DNA of 64,000 nucleotides from Streptomyces sp. P9-A2 (GTDB lineage: Bacteria > Actinomycetota > Actinomycetes > Streptomycetales > Streptomycetaceae), in assembly GCF_036634175.1 (NCBI RefSeq), contig NZ_JAZIFX010000001.1, positions 5,642,001 to 5,706,000 of the forward strand, given 5' to 3'. This document shows positions 8,654 to 16,122 of the stretch, piece by piece (the stretch's first letter is position 1; each line of letters starts with the position of its first letter). The translations under genes and the position numbers were made by a program. The notes under the pieces were generated by a model that saw nothing but the letters and a program-made list of their open reading frames with translations, made no database searches and was not told the origin of the DNA.

Positions 8654-9300
8654 AGCTTCTCCTCCGACGCCTGGACGAACACCGCGCCGCTGCCGCTGAG
8701 CTCCAGTTGGAACGCCTCGCCGGAGCCGCGCCCCACCATGTCCCGCCAGCCGAGCGCGGTCGACAACTTGTTGCGGACGGCGCCGTGATGGGCGACGTAG
8801 GCCTGCGGGTCGACGTGGATCGGACGCTGCGGTGTGATCGGGATCTCGATCACGCCCCCGTGCGCCATGACCGCCACGGAGCCGTGCCCCTTGAGTGTGG
8901 TGGTGAACAAACCCTGCCCGGAGACCTGGCCCCGGACCATGCCCATCACCCCGCCCTGCGAGCCCAGGAACATCGTGCCCTGCTCCAGCGTGCCCTCGAA
9001 CGCCAGCAGGCGGTCCGCCTCGACGTACAGGGTGTCCCCGGAGAGGTTGATCACCTGGATGTGGTGGCCGCCGTGCCCGAACAGGACCGTGCCGCTGCCC
9101 TCGACGGTCATCAGGGGCGTGTCCTCGCCCGCCACCCGCCGGCCGATCATCGACCGGAGCCCGCCCTGGCCGCCCATCGTGTTGGGGGTGAAGGCGACCT
9201 CGCCCCGGTAGGCGAGCATCGCGCCGCGCTGGCTGAACAGCCGCTGACCGGGCACCAAGGTCGCCTCGACGACCTTCGAGTTGATCTCCTGGAAGGGCAT
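8650..9300 (-). CDS. AIM24-family protein, paralogue B
   Basis: A 216-residue AIM24 protein. It starts MPFQEINSKVVEATLVPGQR, with GGGAGA about 9 nt before the ATG, and ends RGSGEAFQLELSGSGAVFVQ. Internal Gly-rich strands (GEDTPLMTVEGSGTVLFGHG; LYVEADRLLAFEG) align with the same positions in C. Only one nucleotide separates its ATG from the stop of paralogue C, and its stop overlaps the start of A, so all three form one operon. No signal peptide or membrane segment is visible, so it is probably cytoplasmic. Confidence 0.88.
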   Translation of the reverse strand: MPFQEINSKVVEATLVPGQRLFSQRGAMLAYRGEVAFTPNTMGGQGGLRSMIGRRVAGEDTPLMTVEGSGTVLFGHGGHHIQVINLSGDTLYVEADRLLAFEGTLEQGTMFLGSQGGVMGMVRGQVSGQGLFTTTLKGHGSVAVMAHGGVIEIPITPQRPIHVDPQAYVAHHGAVRNKLSTALGWRDMVGRGSGEAFQLELSGSGAVFVQASEEKL

Positions 9301-9301
9301 G

Positions 9302-9934
9302 TCAGACGTCTCCCGCGATCGTGTTCCGCTCACTGGGCTGGACGTACACCAGCCCGTCGCCCTCGAACCGCATCTGGAAGGCCTCGCCGCCGCCCTCCCC
9401 GAGCAGCGTGCGGAACGACACCCCGGACTGGAGGGACTGTCGAAGATTCCCCTGGTGGGCCACATAGGCGCCGGGGTCGACGGTCAGCGGGTACTGCGGA
9501 GCGACCCGGAGCAGTACCGCGGGCCCGTCCGACATGATCGCCGCCTGGCCGTGTCCCTCGACGGTGGTCGTGAACAGCCCGTTGCCCTGGGAGGCGCCGC
9601 GCAGACCGGTGAAACTGGTCCCCGTGCGCAGGCCGCCGTCGGTCGCCAGCAGGTTGCTCGACTCCACGTAGAGCGTGTCCCCCCGGAGTCCGACCAGATT
9701 GATCTCGGCGGCCCGGTCCGCGAACCAGCAGACCCCGCGCCCCTTCACCTCCATCACCGTCATCTGCTCACCGGTCAGCCGCCGGGTCACCATCCCTCGG
9801 ATGCCGTCCCCGCCACCGCTGAGCTTCTTGAACGCCATGTCGCCGTCGTACGCGACCATCGAGCCGTTCTTCGCCTTTACGGCGTCCCCGGTCATCTCGA
9901 CGGCGAGCACCTTGCTGCCCTGAAGTCGGAACAT
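9302..9934 (-). CDS. AIM24-family protein, paralogue C (first gene of operon)
   Basis: About 210 residues, beginning MFRLQGSKVLAVEMTGDAVK. AIM24 signature strands are GSMVAYDGDMAF, MTVMEVKGRGVCWFADRA and LYVESSNLLATDG, with the shared ending GGGEAFQMRFEGDGLVYVQPSE. The start is uncertain: ATG 9934 gives the conserved N-terminus but has no close ribosome site, and a GTG two codons upstream is possible. The promoter region is only about 100 nt long before transposon copy 1 begins, so native upstream control may have been altered by the insertion. Confidence 0.85.
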   Translation of the reverse strand: MFRLQGSKVLAVEMTGDAVKAKNGSMVAYDGDMAFKKLSGGGDGIRGMVTRRLTGEQMTVMEVKGRGVCWFADRAAEINLVGLRGDTLYVESSNLLATDGGLRTGTSFTGLRGASQGNGLFTTTVEGHGQAAIMSDGPAVLLRVAPQYPLTVDPGAYVAHQGNLRQSLQSGVSFRTLLGEGGGEAFQMRFEGDGLVYVQPSERNTIAGDV

Positions 9935-9983
9935 CGCCACGTGGGTGACGGTAACCGCAGCCCCGCCCTCATAACAGGTCCTG

Positions 9984-10014
9984 TAGGGGGATGTGCACCC
10001 CGAAGATCCCCCTA
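9984..10014. promoter_or_regulatory. Perfect inverted repeat upstream of the AIM24 operon
   Basis: TAGGGGGAT (9984-9992) is repeated inverted as ATCCCCCTA (10006-10014) around a 13-nt spacer. It lies between the AIM24 operon and the transposon edge at about 10037. It could be an operator or a hairpin insulating the operon from read-through out of the transposon. GTGCACC also occurs directly repeated here (9993 and about 10020). Confidence 0.5.
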
Positions 10015-10036
10015 GGGAGTGCACCGCGCCGGACCA

Positions 10037-10150
10037 GGACCGTTCCTAGTCAGTGAGCGGGAGTGGGTCCTGGACCCGTTCCCGCTCACTGCGGACGCCC
10101 CGAACGGTGTTGGGTGTCCTGGTCGCCCGCGTTCGTTCCGCGTCCGGCGG
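10037..10150 (-). ncRNA. Candidate omega/reRNA scaffold at the right end of transposon copy 1
   Basis: Read in the tnpB direction, a small hairpin (10112-10119 with 10093-10100, one mismatch) is followed by a long 41-nt hairpin (10051-10091; 20-nt arms, two mismatches), then GACTAGGAACGGTCC at the element edge. In known TnpB systems the guide RNA scaffold overlaps the 3' end of tnpB and its guide is the flanking DNA beyond the right end, which is exactly this position. Copy 2 preserves the nucleotides. The 5' limit is arbitrary. Confidence 0.5.
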
Positions 10151-11677
10151 CACGGATCGTGTCCGTGGTCCGGGAAGGCGGCGGCGGGGTCCCTCACGCC
10201 CGGGAGCATCCGGTCCGGCCTGGACGGTCCGATGCCCGCATCCATCACTCCGGTGGGTGCGGGGCGGTGCCGTCCGACGCCGGAGGGGATGCCCCTGGGC
10301 GCGTCGTGCGATCGCGATGCTCGCGGCATCGTGTCGGCTGGTTTTACGGTTCTTGCTGGTCAGGGGTTTCTGCCAGTGCTGGGCGCCCCACTTCGAGGTG
10401 TAGGCCGGATCCACGGCGACGACGGTGATCCCCGTCCGGTCGGCCATCGAAACCAGGCGGGCGCGGAGCCGGCCGGTGGGCAGACCGGAGACCAGATGCC
10501 GAAATCGCCTGTTGCGACCGTGTTTCTCGCGGGTCTTCTCCGCGGTGAAGTCCAGATCCTCCACCGCGATCGCCCGCACCCCGCAGCTGCGGGCCCAGTT
10601 GAGCAGCCGGGTCAGGGCGTGGCGGAGCTGGGCGTCGCGGTGGCCGGCGGTGCCGGTCAGGTCGTAGCAGAAGCGGCGCGGGCTGCCGGTCGGGTTGCCG
10701 TGCACGTCCAGGCGCCAGGCGGCCAGGTGGTCGGCGTTCATGTCCACCCCGATCACCCCGTGCGCGAGCGCCGCCGCCAGAGGCACCGCCGGGGATGCGG
10801 GGAGCTGCCAGGAGGCGGTCACATACCAGCGGGCCCGGGCCGGGTCGTGGTGGATGCGGTAGGCGATGGCCCGGTTCGCCGCCACCCGGTCCGCCCACTC
10901 CTGCCCCCGGTGCGCAAAGGCCGCCCGGCCGGTGAGGACATACCGGCCGTGCGGGGCATTCGCCCACTGCTTGAGCGGGGCGGGCAGCCGGATGCTCACC
11001 TGGCCGTCCGGGCTGATGCGGATCGTCTCGTTCCCGTACCGCTTCCCGCTCTCCCCGTCCGCCCGCAGAAACCAGCGGGCCGCCTCCCACCGTGCACGCC
11101 ACTGGAGCTCGGTGAGCTGCGCGGCGGGCAGCTGGTGCCGCATCCGGGCCAGACGCCCGCCGCCGCGCACCACGCGCACCCGCCCGGCCGTCCAGTCGGC
11201 GCGTTCCCGCGCCAGCCGGTCCTCCAGGACGTGCAGGCGGCGGGCCTTGGCATGCCACTCCCGCCGACTGCGATAACCCCCCGGCACCCGCTTGCCGCCC
11301 TTCTGGCCGAGTGGCAGCGCCAGCCGGTGGCGCAGGGTGCGCACCCCCGATTCCAGGTTCTGGAGGTGGGCGAGCGCACTGCGGCGGGCCAGCGCCCACT
11401 GCTCGTGCGTCGCCTTGGTGATCGCGCCCGCCCAGCGGGCCGAGGAGAGCGGGGTCAGCTCCCGCTTGCGCACCGCCCACGCCTGCGCATCATGCCCGGG
11501 GCCGTCGTGGCAGCGTGCCTTCAGATCGCGGCAGGCCAGCGTGCCCAGATGCGCGCCCACCCGCCGCAGCACCTCCTCATCGCGAGCGGTGAGCTGCTTC
11601 AGCCGGGTACGGATGGCCACCCCCGACGGACCGGGGACGACAAACGGCGCCGCGAGCTTGCGCAGTCCTTTGTCCAC
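10046..11677 (-). CDS. tnpB: TnpB-related RuvC nuclease (IS200/IS605 accessory type), intact
   Basis: A 543-residue protein with a split RuvC-like core: RuvC-I Asp312 in GVIGVDMNADHLAAW, RuvC-II Glu373 in IAVEDLDF and RuvC-III Asp450 in RHDAASIAIARRAQG. The N-terminal half is basic and helical. The four-Cys zinc ribbon that normally lies between motifs II and III in TnpB is absent; the corresponding stretch reads AYTSKWGAQHWQKPL. The last 80 or so residues are low-complexity and basic, and coincide with the conserved hairpins of the element's right end. The GTG start has GGGGCGGGG about 10 nt upstream. TnpB proteins are RNA-guided DNA nucleases that help the element persist; whether this zinc-less variant cuts DNA is unknown. 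Confidence 0.85.
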   Translation of the reverse strand: MDKGLRKLAAPFVVPGPSGVAIRTRLKQLTARDEEVLRRVGAHLGTLACRDLKARCHDGPGHDAQAWAVRKRELTPLSSARWAGAITKATHEQWALARRSALAHLQNLESGVRTLRHRLALPLGQKGGKRVPGGYRSRREWHAKARRLHVLEDRLARERADWTAGRVRVVRGGGRLARMRHQLPAAQLTELQWRARWEAARWFLRADGESGKRYGNETIRISPDGQVSIRLPAPLKQWANAPHGRYVLTGRAAFAHRGQEWADRVAANRAIAYRIHHDPARARWYVTASWQLPASPAVPLAAALAHGVIGVDMNADHLAAWRLDVHGNPTGSPRRFCYDLTGTAGHRDAQLRHALTRLLNWARSCGVRAIAVEDLDFTAEKTREKHGRNRRFRHLVSGLPTGRLRARLVSMADRTGITVVAVDPAYTSKWGAQHWQKPLTSKNRKTSRHDAASIAIARRAQGHPLRRRTAPPRTHRSDGCGHRTVQAGPDAPGREGPRRRLPGPRTRSVPPDAERTRATRTPNTVRGVRSERERVQDPLPLTD

Positions 11678-12035
11678 CCCTACATCCCCGCCCCTCGGCC
11701 CGGCCCGGAAAACTTGCTCACCCCACCAACGAGCACCACCCGCCAAGGTCACGCATTCGGCAGACGAACCCCCATTCCCCCCTTCCGGCAGGACAGCACC
11801 CACCCCCGGCCGTGACCGCGCCCATCCGCGCTCACTCACGCACACCAGAACACACCCGTGCTCAGCCAAACCCCAACAGCTCCCCACCCCCTCCGGTTGA
11901 TCGCGGGCGGGGTTTGCCACAATGGGCGAGCGCTTGTGCGTGCGTTCACAAAGCGTCAGGCACAGGACAACGGATCGGGCCGCCGGGCCCGGTACGACTC
12001 GTAGATACCGCTGTCTCTCCCACCGAAGGTGATCC

Positions 12036-12380
12036 GTGGACCTCAAGACCGCCAGTGCCCTCCGCCGCCTCCGCCTGGTATCGGGCCCCGAGGCGATCTC
12101 GTTCCTGCTGCTCCTCGTGGCCTCGGTCCTGAAGCGGACCACGGAGTTCAACGCCGTCCCGGCGCTGGGTGCGATCCACGGGTTCCTCTTCGTCGTGTAC
12201 GCGCTCTTCTGGGCCGACGCCTGGAACCGCGCCAAGTGGCCGCTGAAGACCGCCGCCTTCTACTTCCTGATGTCGGTCCTGCCCACCGGCGGCTTCTTCG
12301 CCGAGCGCCGGCTCAAGCGGGAGACCGAGGACGCGGTGATCGCGTCCCGCGCGGGCAAGGAAGGGGTCGTGGGCGCGTGA
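12036..12380 (+). CDS. DUF3817 integral membrane protein
   Basis: 114 residues with about three hydrophobic segments (residues 20-35, 47-62, 72-90). The DUF3817 signature is [14 protein letters not shown], then [14 protein letters not shown], then the ending [14 protein letters not shown]. Function is unknown. The GTG start has GAAGGTGA 2-9 nt upstream. Its stop overlaps the start of the next gene as GTGA. A second DUF3817 protein is encoded at 21.9 kb. The promoter region lies just outside transposon copy 1, whose left end is about 155 nt upstream. Confidence 0.9.
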   Translation: MDLKTASALRRLRLVSGPEAISFLLLLVASVLKRTTEFNAVPALGAIHGFLFVVYALFWADAWNRAKWPLKTAAFYFLMSVLPTGGFFAERRLKRETEDAVIASRAGKEGVVGA

Positions 12381-12688
12381 TCGTCGCCTTCTCCGTGACG
12401 CCGCTCGGTGTCGGCGAGGACGTGGGGGAGTACGTCGCCGACGCCGTGCGGGTGGTTCGTGAGTCCGGGCTGCCGAACCGCACCGACGCCATGTTCACCT
12501 CGGTCGAGGGCGACTGGGACGAGGTCATGGACGTCGTGAAGCGCGCCGTGGCGGCGGTCGAGGCGCGCGCCCCGCGCGTGTCCCTGGTCCTCAAGGCGGA
12601 CATCCGGCCCGGGATCGAGGACGGCCTCACCTCCAAGGTCGACACCGTCGAGCGGTACCTGGACCGGGGCGCGGACGAGAGCCGGTAG
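12377..12688 (+). CDS. MTH1187/YkoF-type thiamine-binding protein
   Basis: 103 residues of the small ferredoxin-like MTH1187 family (DUF77). It begins [20 protein letters not shown] and contains [20 protein letters not shown] and [13 protein letters not shown]. Family members form tetramers that bind thiamine or thiamine-like ligands; the physiological role is poorly defined. It is translationally coupled to DUF3817 by a GTGA overlap. Confidence 0.88.
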   Translation: MIVAFSVTPLGVGEDVGEYVADAVRVVRESGLPNRTDAMFTSVEGDWDEVMDVVKRAVAAVEARAPRVSLVLKADIRPGIEDGLTSKVDTVERYLDRGADESR

Positions 12689-12694
12689 GCGATA

Positions 12695-12736
12695 GCCAGG
12701 AGCCAGGAGCCAGGAGCCAGGAGCCAGGAGCCAGGA
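12695..12736. repeat. Six tandem copies of a 7-bp unit (GCCAGGA)
   Basis: 42 bp made of six exact GCCAGGA units, starting 6 nt after the stop of the thiamine-binding gene and lying between convergent genes. The unit is not a multiple of three and the tract is non-coding, so it is a simple-sequence tract open to slippage. Confidence 0.95.
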
Positions 12737-12801
12737 GCGGGGCGCGGGGCGCGCGGGCGCGGGGCGCCGGTGCCGCCCCGCGCCTCACCCGCGCCCGCCC
12801 C

Positions 12802-13461
12802 TCACCCGCGCCCGGCCGTGCGGCGCAGGTGATGGCGTACCGCGCGGTGGGCGACCGGGCCGAGGCCATCCAGGGCGGCGACGAGGATCCCGAGCTGCTC
12901 CAGGGCGTCCAGCGCCGCGCCCGCACCCGCCGGGTCCACCCCCTCGTACAGTTCGAGGCCCACGAAGGACGCCGCCACCGCGCGGGCGAGCCCGCCTGCG
13001 TCGGCGAACTCACCGAACGGGGTGCCGGGCAGGACCCGTTCGAGGACCTTCTCGATCTCCACGATCCACAGGTCGAGTCCCGCCGACGTCGCAGCCTTCA
13101 GGCTCTCGTGGGTCTGGGCGCCGGCCAGCAGCTGCCCGAGCAGGGCCACCTGGCCCGCGGCGCGCTCCTCCTCGTGCATCTCCCGCCCGAAGGCGAGGAG
13201 CTCCGCGAGGGAATCGACCTCCGCGAGACGGATGCGGTAGCGGGCGACCCGCTGCTCGGCCCCGTGGCGGCAGGCGGCGGAGAGGAGTTCGTCCACCGAG
13301 CCGAAATGGTAGAAGACCAGCGCCTGGTTGACCCCGGCCGTCGTGGCGATCGCCCGCGCCGAGGCCTTGGCGATGCCCTGTTCGGCGAGCGTGCGCAGGG
13401 CGCCCTCCAGCAGCTTCGTCCTGGTGCTGTCGGCGGTTCGGGTGCCGTCGGCGGGGCTCAC
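12802..13461 (-). CDS. TetR-family regulator
   Basis: 219 residues. The HTH is RTKLLEGALRTLAEQGIAKASARAIATTAGVNQALVFYHFGS (split here only as one continuous domain, residues about 14-55). The ligand domain that follows is Ala/Leu-rich. It is the last gene of a three-gene operon, starting 4 nt inside the upstream DUF4166 gene. Two matching palindromes lie at the head of that operon, so this repressor probably controls its own operon. The ligand is unknown. Confidence 0.92.
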   Translation of the reverse strand: MSPADGTRTADSTRTKLLEGALRTLAEQGIAKASARAIATTAGVNQALVFYHFGSVDELLSAACRHGAEQRVARYRIRLAEVDSLAELLAFGREMHEEERAAGQVALLGQLLAGAQTHESLKAATSAGLDLWIVEIEKVLERVLPGTPFGEFADAGGLARAVAASFVGLELYEGVDPAGAGAALDALEQLGILVAALDGLGPVAHRAVRHHLRRTAGRG

Positions 13462-14138
13462 GCGCGCGGCTCCTCACGGACCGGGCGCAGACCGGGGCGC
13501 ACCCCGCACGCGCGGATGTCGCTGTAGACGGCGGTGAAGGACCCCTCGTAGCCGAAGAGCGGTCCGAAGCGGCGGTTGGTGACGTCGACCCGGATCCGGA
13601 AGCGGCCGGCGCGTTCGTCGTAGGACTCGCGGACCTCGGCCCTCGCGCCGACGGTCTCGGGCACGCGCACGTCCACCGGTCCCTCCCGGAAGCGGTGCTC
13701 GCCCGAGCGGATCAGCAGGGAGCCGTCGGGTTCCGCGCGGAAGTGGAGGTCGGTGGCGAGATGCTGGTGGGTGCCGAGGTAGTCGACGATGCGGTCGCCC
13801 CGGGGGCCCAGCACCATCTGGGCGTCGAAGCGGCGGGGGCGGCCGGGCAGCTGGAAGGTGCGCACGAAGGTCACCGTTTCACGGCCGAAGCCGTCGGTGT
13901 ACGGCACGTTCTCGATGGTGAAGGGGATGTGCCGGCCCTGCCGGGGGACCAGGATGTGCCGGGTCGCGCCGAGCGCCAGGAACGGCTTCACGAAGGCGCC
14001 GCCGTGCCAGACGCGGTCCATCACGCCGTGGCCCGTACAGGCCTCGCCGCTCGTCAGGCCGACGGAGAAGCGGCGTCGCAGCGCGGGGTGGAGGCGGTCG
14101 AAGTCGGCGCCCATCACGGTGCGGAAGATCGAGGTCAT
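13458..14138 (-). CDS. DUF4166 domain protein
   Basis: 226 residues, starting MTSIFRTVMGADFDRLHPALRRRFSVG. The DUF4166 features are GVMDRVWHGGAFVKPFLALGA, the aromatic and charged centre ENVPYTDGFGRETVTFVRTF and the C-terminal RFGPLFGYEGSF. Function is unknown. ATG overlaps the stop of the SRPBCC-like gene (ATGA) and its own stop overlaps the TetR start, so the three are co-transcribed. Confidence 0.85.
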   Translation of the reverse strand: MTSIFRTVMGADFDRLHPALRRRFSVGLTSGEACTGHGVMDRVWHGGAFVKPFLALGATRHILVPRQGRHIPFTIENVPYTDGFGRETVTFVRTFQLPGRPRRFDAQMVLGPRGDRIVDYLGTHQHLATDLHFRAEPDGSLLIRSGEHRFREGPVDVRVPETVGARAEVRESYDERAGRFRIRVDVTNRRFGPLFGYEGSFTAVYSDIRACGVRPGLRPVREEPRA

Positions 14139-14896
14139 CGCGGGGTCTCCAGGGTGCGCAGCAGCCGCGGCGGCCGGACCGGGTCCGGCGGGGTGCGCAG
14201 ACAGCGGCGGGCGGCCGGGGTGCGGGCCGGCGGCGGGACGAGGAGCGCGGCGGCGATCGCCGCCATGAGGAGCAGCGGGGACAGGAAGGCTCCCGCGGAG
14301 CCGAGCAGGGCGACCGGCCTCAGGGCGAGGACGGTGCCGGCGGCGGTGATCACCGCCGCCCGGAGCGTCAGGCCCGTCAGCCAGTTGCGGCGGGCGCGCT
14401 CGGGAGTGACACCGTGCTCCAGCCAGATCCGGAGCCGGTCGAAGGACCAGGCCGTCGCCCAGCCCATCAAGGGGCGCAGCACCAGCCGGTCCGCGAGCGC
14501 CCCGGCGGCGCCCCAGCGGGTCCGGTAGTCGTACCCGGTCAGGAAACGCACCCCGCCCCCTTCCCCGGTCCCGTCGTCGGGCACGTAGCGCCAATAGCCG
14601 CTGCCGTCCGCGAGCAGGGAGAGCGGGTGCGGGCAGGAGAAGCGGAGCGCGGAGGTGCGGGTGCCGTCCGGGCGCTCCTTCTCACCGGCCGAGACACCGG
14701 TGCCGGAGAGGGTGAGGAACGGCAGCACGCGCGTGGCGTAGCGGAAGTGCCGCGGCTCGTCCTCACCCCCGGCACGCGGGAGGTGGCGGATCTCGGTGAA
14801 GCGCAGGTCCCAGCGCTGGTGCTCGGCCGGGCCCTGGGTGCGCGCCCACAGCTCGTCGAGCCCCGCGCGGACGCGTGTCTCTATGTACAGCCTCAT
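14135..14896 (-). CDS. SRPBCC-like protein with C-terminal membrane segments
   Basis: 253 residues. The N-terminal 150 or so look like a START/SRPBCC polyketide-cyclase fold (MRLYIETRVRAGLDELWART ... HQRWDLRFTEI ... GVRFLTGYDYRTRWG). The C-terminal 100 have hydrophobic helices (AAVITAAGTVLALRPVALLG; LLLMAAIAAALLV). It is the first gene of the operon with DUF4166 and TetR. A lipid- or hydrophobic-ligand role at the membrane is plausible but not shown. ATG 14896 is chosen from the conserved start; operator sites lie 23 and 67 nt upstream. Confidence 0.8.
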   Translation of the reverse strand: MRLYIETRVRAGLDELWARTQGPAEHQRWDLRFTEIRHLPRAGGEDEPRHFRYATRVLPFLTLSGTGVSAGEKERPDGTRTSALRFSCPHPLSLLADGSGYWRYVPDDGTGEGGGVRFLTGYDYRTRWGAAGALADRLVLRPLMGWATAWSFDRLRIWLEHGVTPERARRNWLTGLTLRAAVITAAGTVLALRPVALLGSAGAFLSPLLLMAAIAAALLVPPPARTPAARRCLRTPPDPVRPPRLLRTLETPR

Positions 14897-14918
14897 ACCG
14901 CCCCCTGTCAGCAGCGTG

Positions 14919-14978
14919 TTTGAGCGACCGCTCAAATACCGCGACAGGGAGCGTACGTTGTTTTGAGCGAACGCTCAA
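14919..14978. promoter_or_regulatory. Two TetR-type operators
   Basis: Site 1 (14919-14936) and site 2 (14963-14978) share the core TTGAGCG, two bases, CGCTCAA. Each is a near-perfect palindrome and their centres are 43 bp apart, about four helical turns. They lie immediately upstream of the SRPBCC-DUF4166-TetR operon and also within the gap to the divergent MarR gene. Confidence 0.85.
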
Positions 14979-15057
14979 TCATGAGGGGCCGCGCAGGATC
15001 CGATCGAGGGGCGAGACGGGGCTGACCAGCATGTGACCGGCCGGTAGGGTCTGCTGC

Positions 15058-15567
15058 GTGCCGAAGCCGCTCAGTCTCTCGTTCGATCCCATCGCCCGTG
15101 CCGACGAACTCTGGAAGCAGCGCTGGGGGAGCGTGCCGTCCATGGCCGCGATCACCTCGGTCATGCGCGCCCACCAGATCCTGCTGGCCGAGGTCGACGC
15201 GGTGGTCAAGCCGTACGGGCTCACCTTCGCGCGGTACGAGGCGCTGGTGCTGCTGACCTTCTCGAAGTCCGGCGAGCTGCCGATGTCCAAGATCGGCGAG
15301 CGGCTCATGGTGCATCCCACGTCCGTGACGAACACCGTGGACCGGCTGGTGCGGTCGGGCCTGGTCGACAAGCGCCCCAACCCCAACGACGGCCGCGGCA
15401 CCCTCGCGAGCATCACCGACAAGGGCCGCGAGGTCGTCGAGGCGGCCACCCGCGACCTGATGGCGATGGACTTCGGCCTCGGCGCCTACGACGCCGCGGA
15501 GTGCACCGAACTGTTCGCGATGCTCCGGCCGCTGCGGCTGGCGGCGGGGGACTTCGACGAGGAGTGA
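15058..15567 (+). CDS. MarR-family regulator
   Basis: 169 residues. The winged HTH is LPMSKIGERLMVHPTSVTNTVDRLVRSGLV, with wing PNDGRGTLASITDKG. The N-terminal extension LSFDPIARADELWKQRWG is typical of a MarR subgroup in actinomycetes. It starts at GTG and is divergent from the TetR-controlled operon across about 160 nt that contain the two TetR operators. Targets are unknown. It marks the left edge of the accessory island. Confidence 0.9.
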   Translation: MPKPLSLSFDPIARADELWKQRWGSVPSMAAITSVMRAHQILLAEVDAVVKPYGLTFARYEALVLLTFSKSGELPMSKIGERLMVHPTSVTNTVDRLVRSGLVDKRPNPNDGRGTLASITDKGREVVEAATRDLMAMDFGLGAYDAAECTELFAMLRPLRLAAGDFDEE

Positions 15568-15594
15568 GGCTTGCCGTGGCGGGAGTGACAGCCC

Positions 15595-16122
15595 TCAGGG
15601 ATGCAGCCGCTTCACCATGACCGCGTACAGCGGCGAATCGGCGAACGGCCGCTGCTCGCCCGCCTTCTCGTAACCCCACGTCTCGTACAGCTCTTGCACC
15701 TTGGGGTGGGTCACGTCGACCAGGAGTACGGCGAGATCCTCGCCGCGCTCATTCAACAGGGCTGCGTGCAGACGATCCGAGATGCCCTGTTTCCGCCACC
15801 GCGGACGCACCATGACCTCGGAGACGGCGTAGGTCGAGGTGTAGCCGTTGTTCGGCTCGAACTCGGTGGAGCGCCACCATTCGCGGCCCGGCGGCAGCGG
15901 CGCGCCGTACGCGAAGCCGGTCGGCTCGTCTCCGTCGAAGGCAACGACGCAGGTGAAGCCGTCCATTCCTGACCAGTGGTCAATGAACCAGGGAAACCGC
16001 TGGTTGAACTCGTTGTCCATCGCGTCGGCGTAGGAGTCGGCGTGCACCTCGATCAGCATGCGCTTGAAGCCTTCCGGAAGGCTTCCCTGACTGTAATGCC
16101 CCAGGTCGATTACTCTGGTCAC
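15595..16122 (-). CDS. GNAT-family acetyltransferase
   Basis: 175 residues. Acetyl-CoA binding motif A is visible as VSEVMVRPRWRKQGISDRLH, followed by VLLVDVTHPKVQELYETWGYEK, the usual GNAT ending. The substrate is unknown. GTG 16122 is preferred to an ATG 12 nt upstream because GGAG lies 7 nt before it and it overlaps the stop of the XRE/TPR regulator as GTGA; this coupling suggests both act together. Confidence 0.85.
   Translation of the reverse strand: MTRVIDLGHYSQGSLPEGFKRMLIEVHADSYADAMDNEFNQRFPWFIDHWSGMDGFTCVVAFDGDEPTGFAYGAPLPPGREWWRSTEFEPNNGYTSTYAVSEVMVRPRWRKQGISDRLHAALLNERGEDLAVLLVDVTHPKVQELYETWGYEKAGEQRPFADSPLYAVMVKRLHP

Larger units (their letters stand above)
10037..11881 (-). mobile_element. 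IS1341-like TnpB-only transposon, copy 1
   Basis: The boundaries come from comparing this locus with copy 2 at 61.7-63.5 kb in the opposite orientation. Shared sequence begins at AGCTG(T/C)TGG followed by GTTTGGCTGAGCAC (left end, near 11881) and stops at GAACGGTCC (right end, near 10037). The copies are similar but differ by many substitutions and small indels (copy 1 carries about 36 extra nt near the right end), so they are not a fresh duplication. There is no tnpA and there are no terminal inverted repeats. About 200 nt of non-coding sequence separates the left end from the GTG start. The exact ends could be off by a few bases. Confidence 0.8.

Noticed and set aside
10019..11815. Plus-strand open frame of about 600 codons across transposon copy 1
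   Set aside because: It is antisense to the TnpB gene, which has RuvC motifs and a ribosome site.
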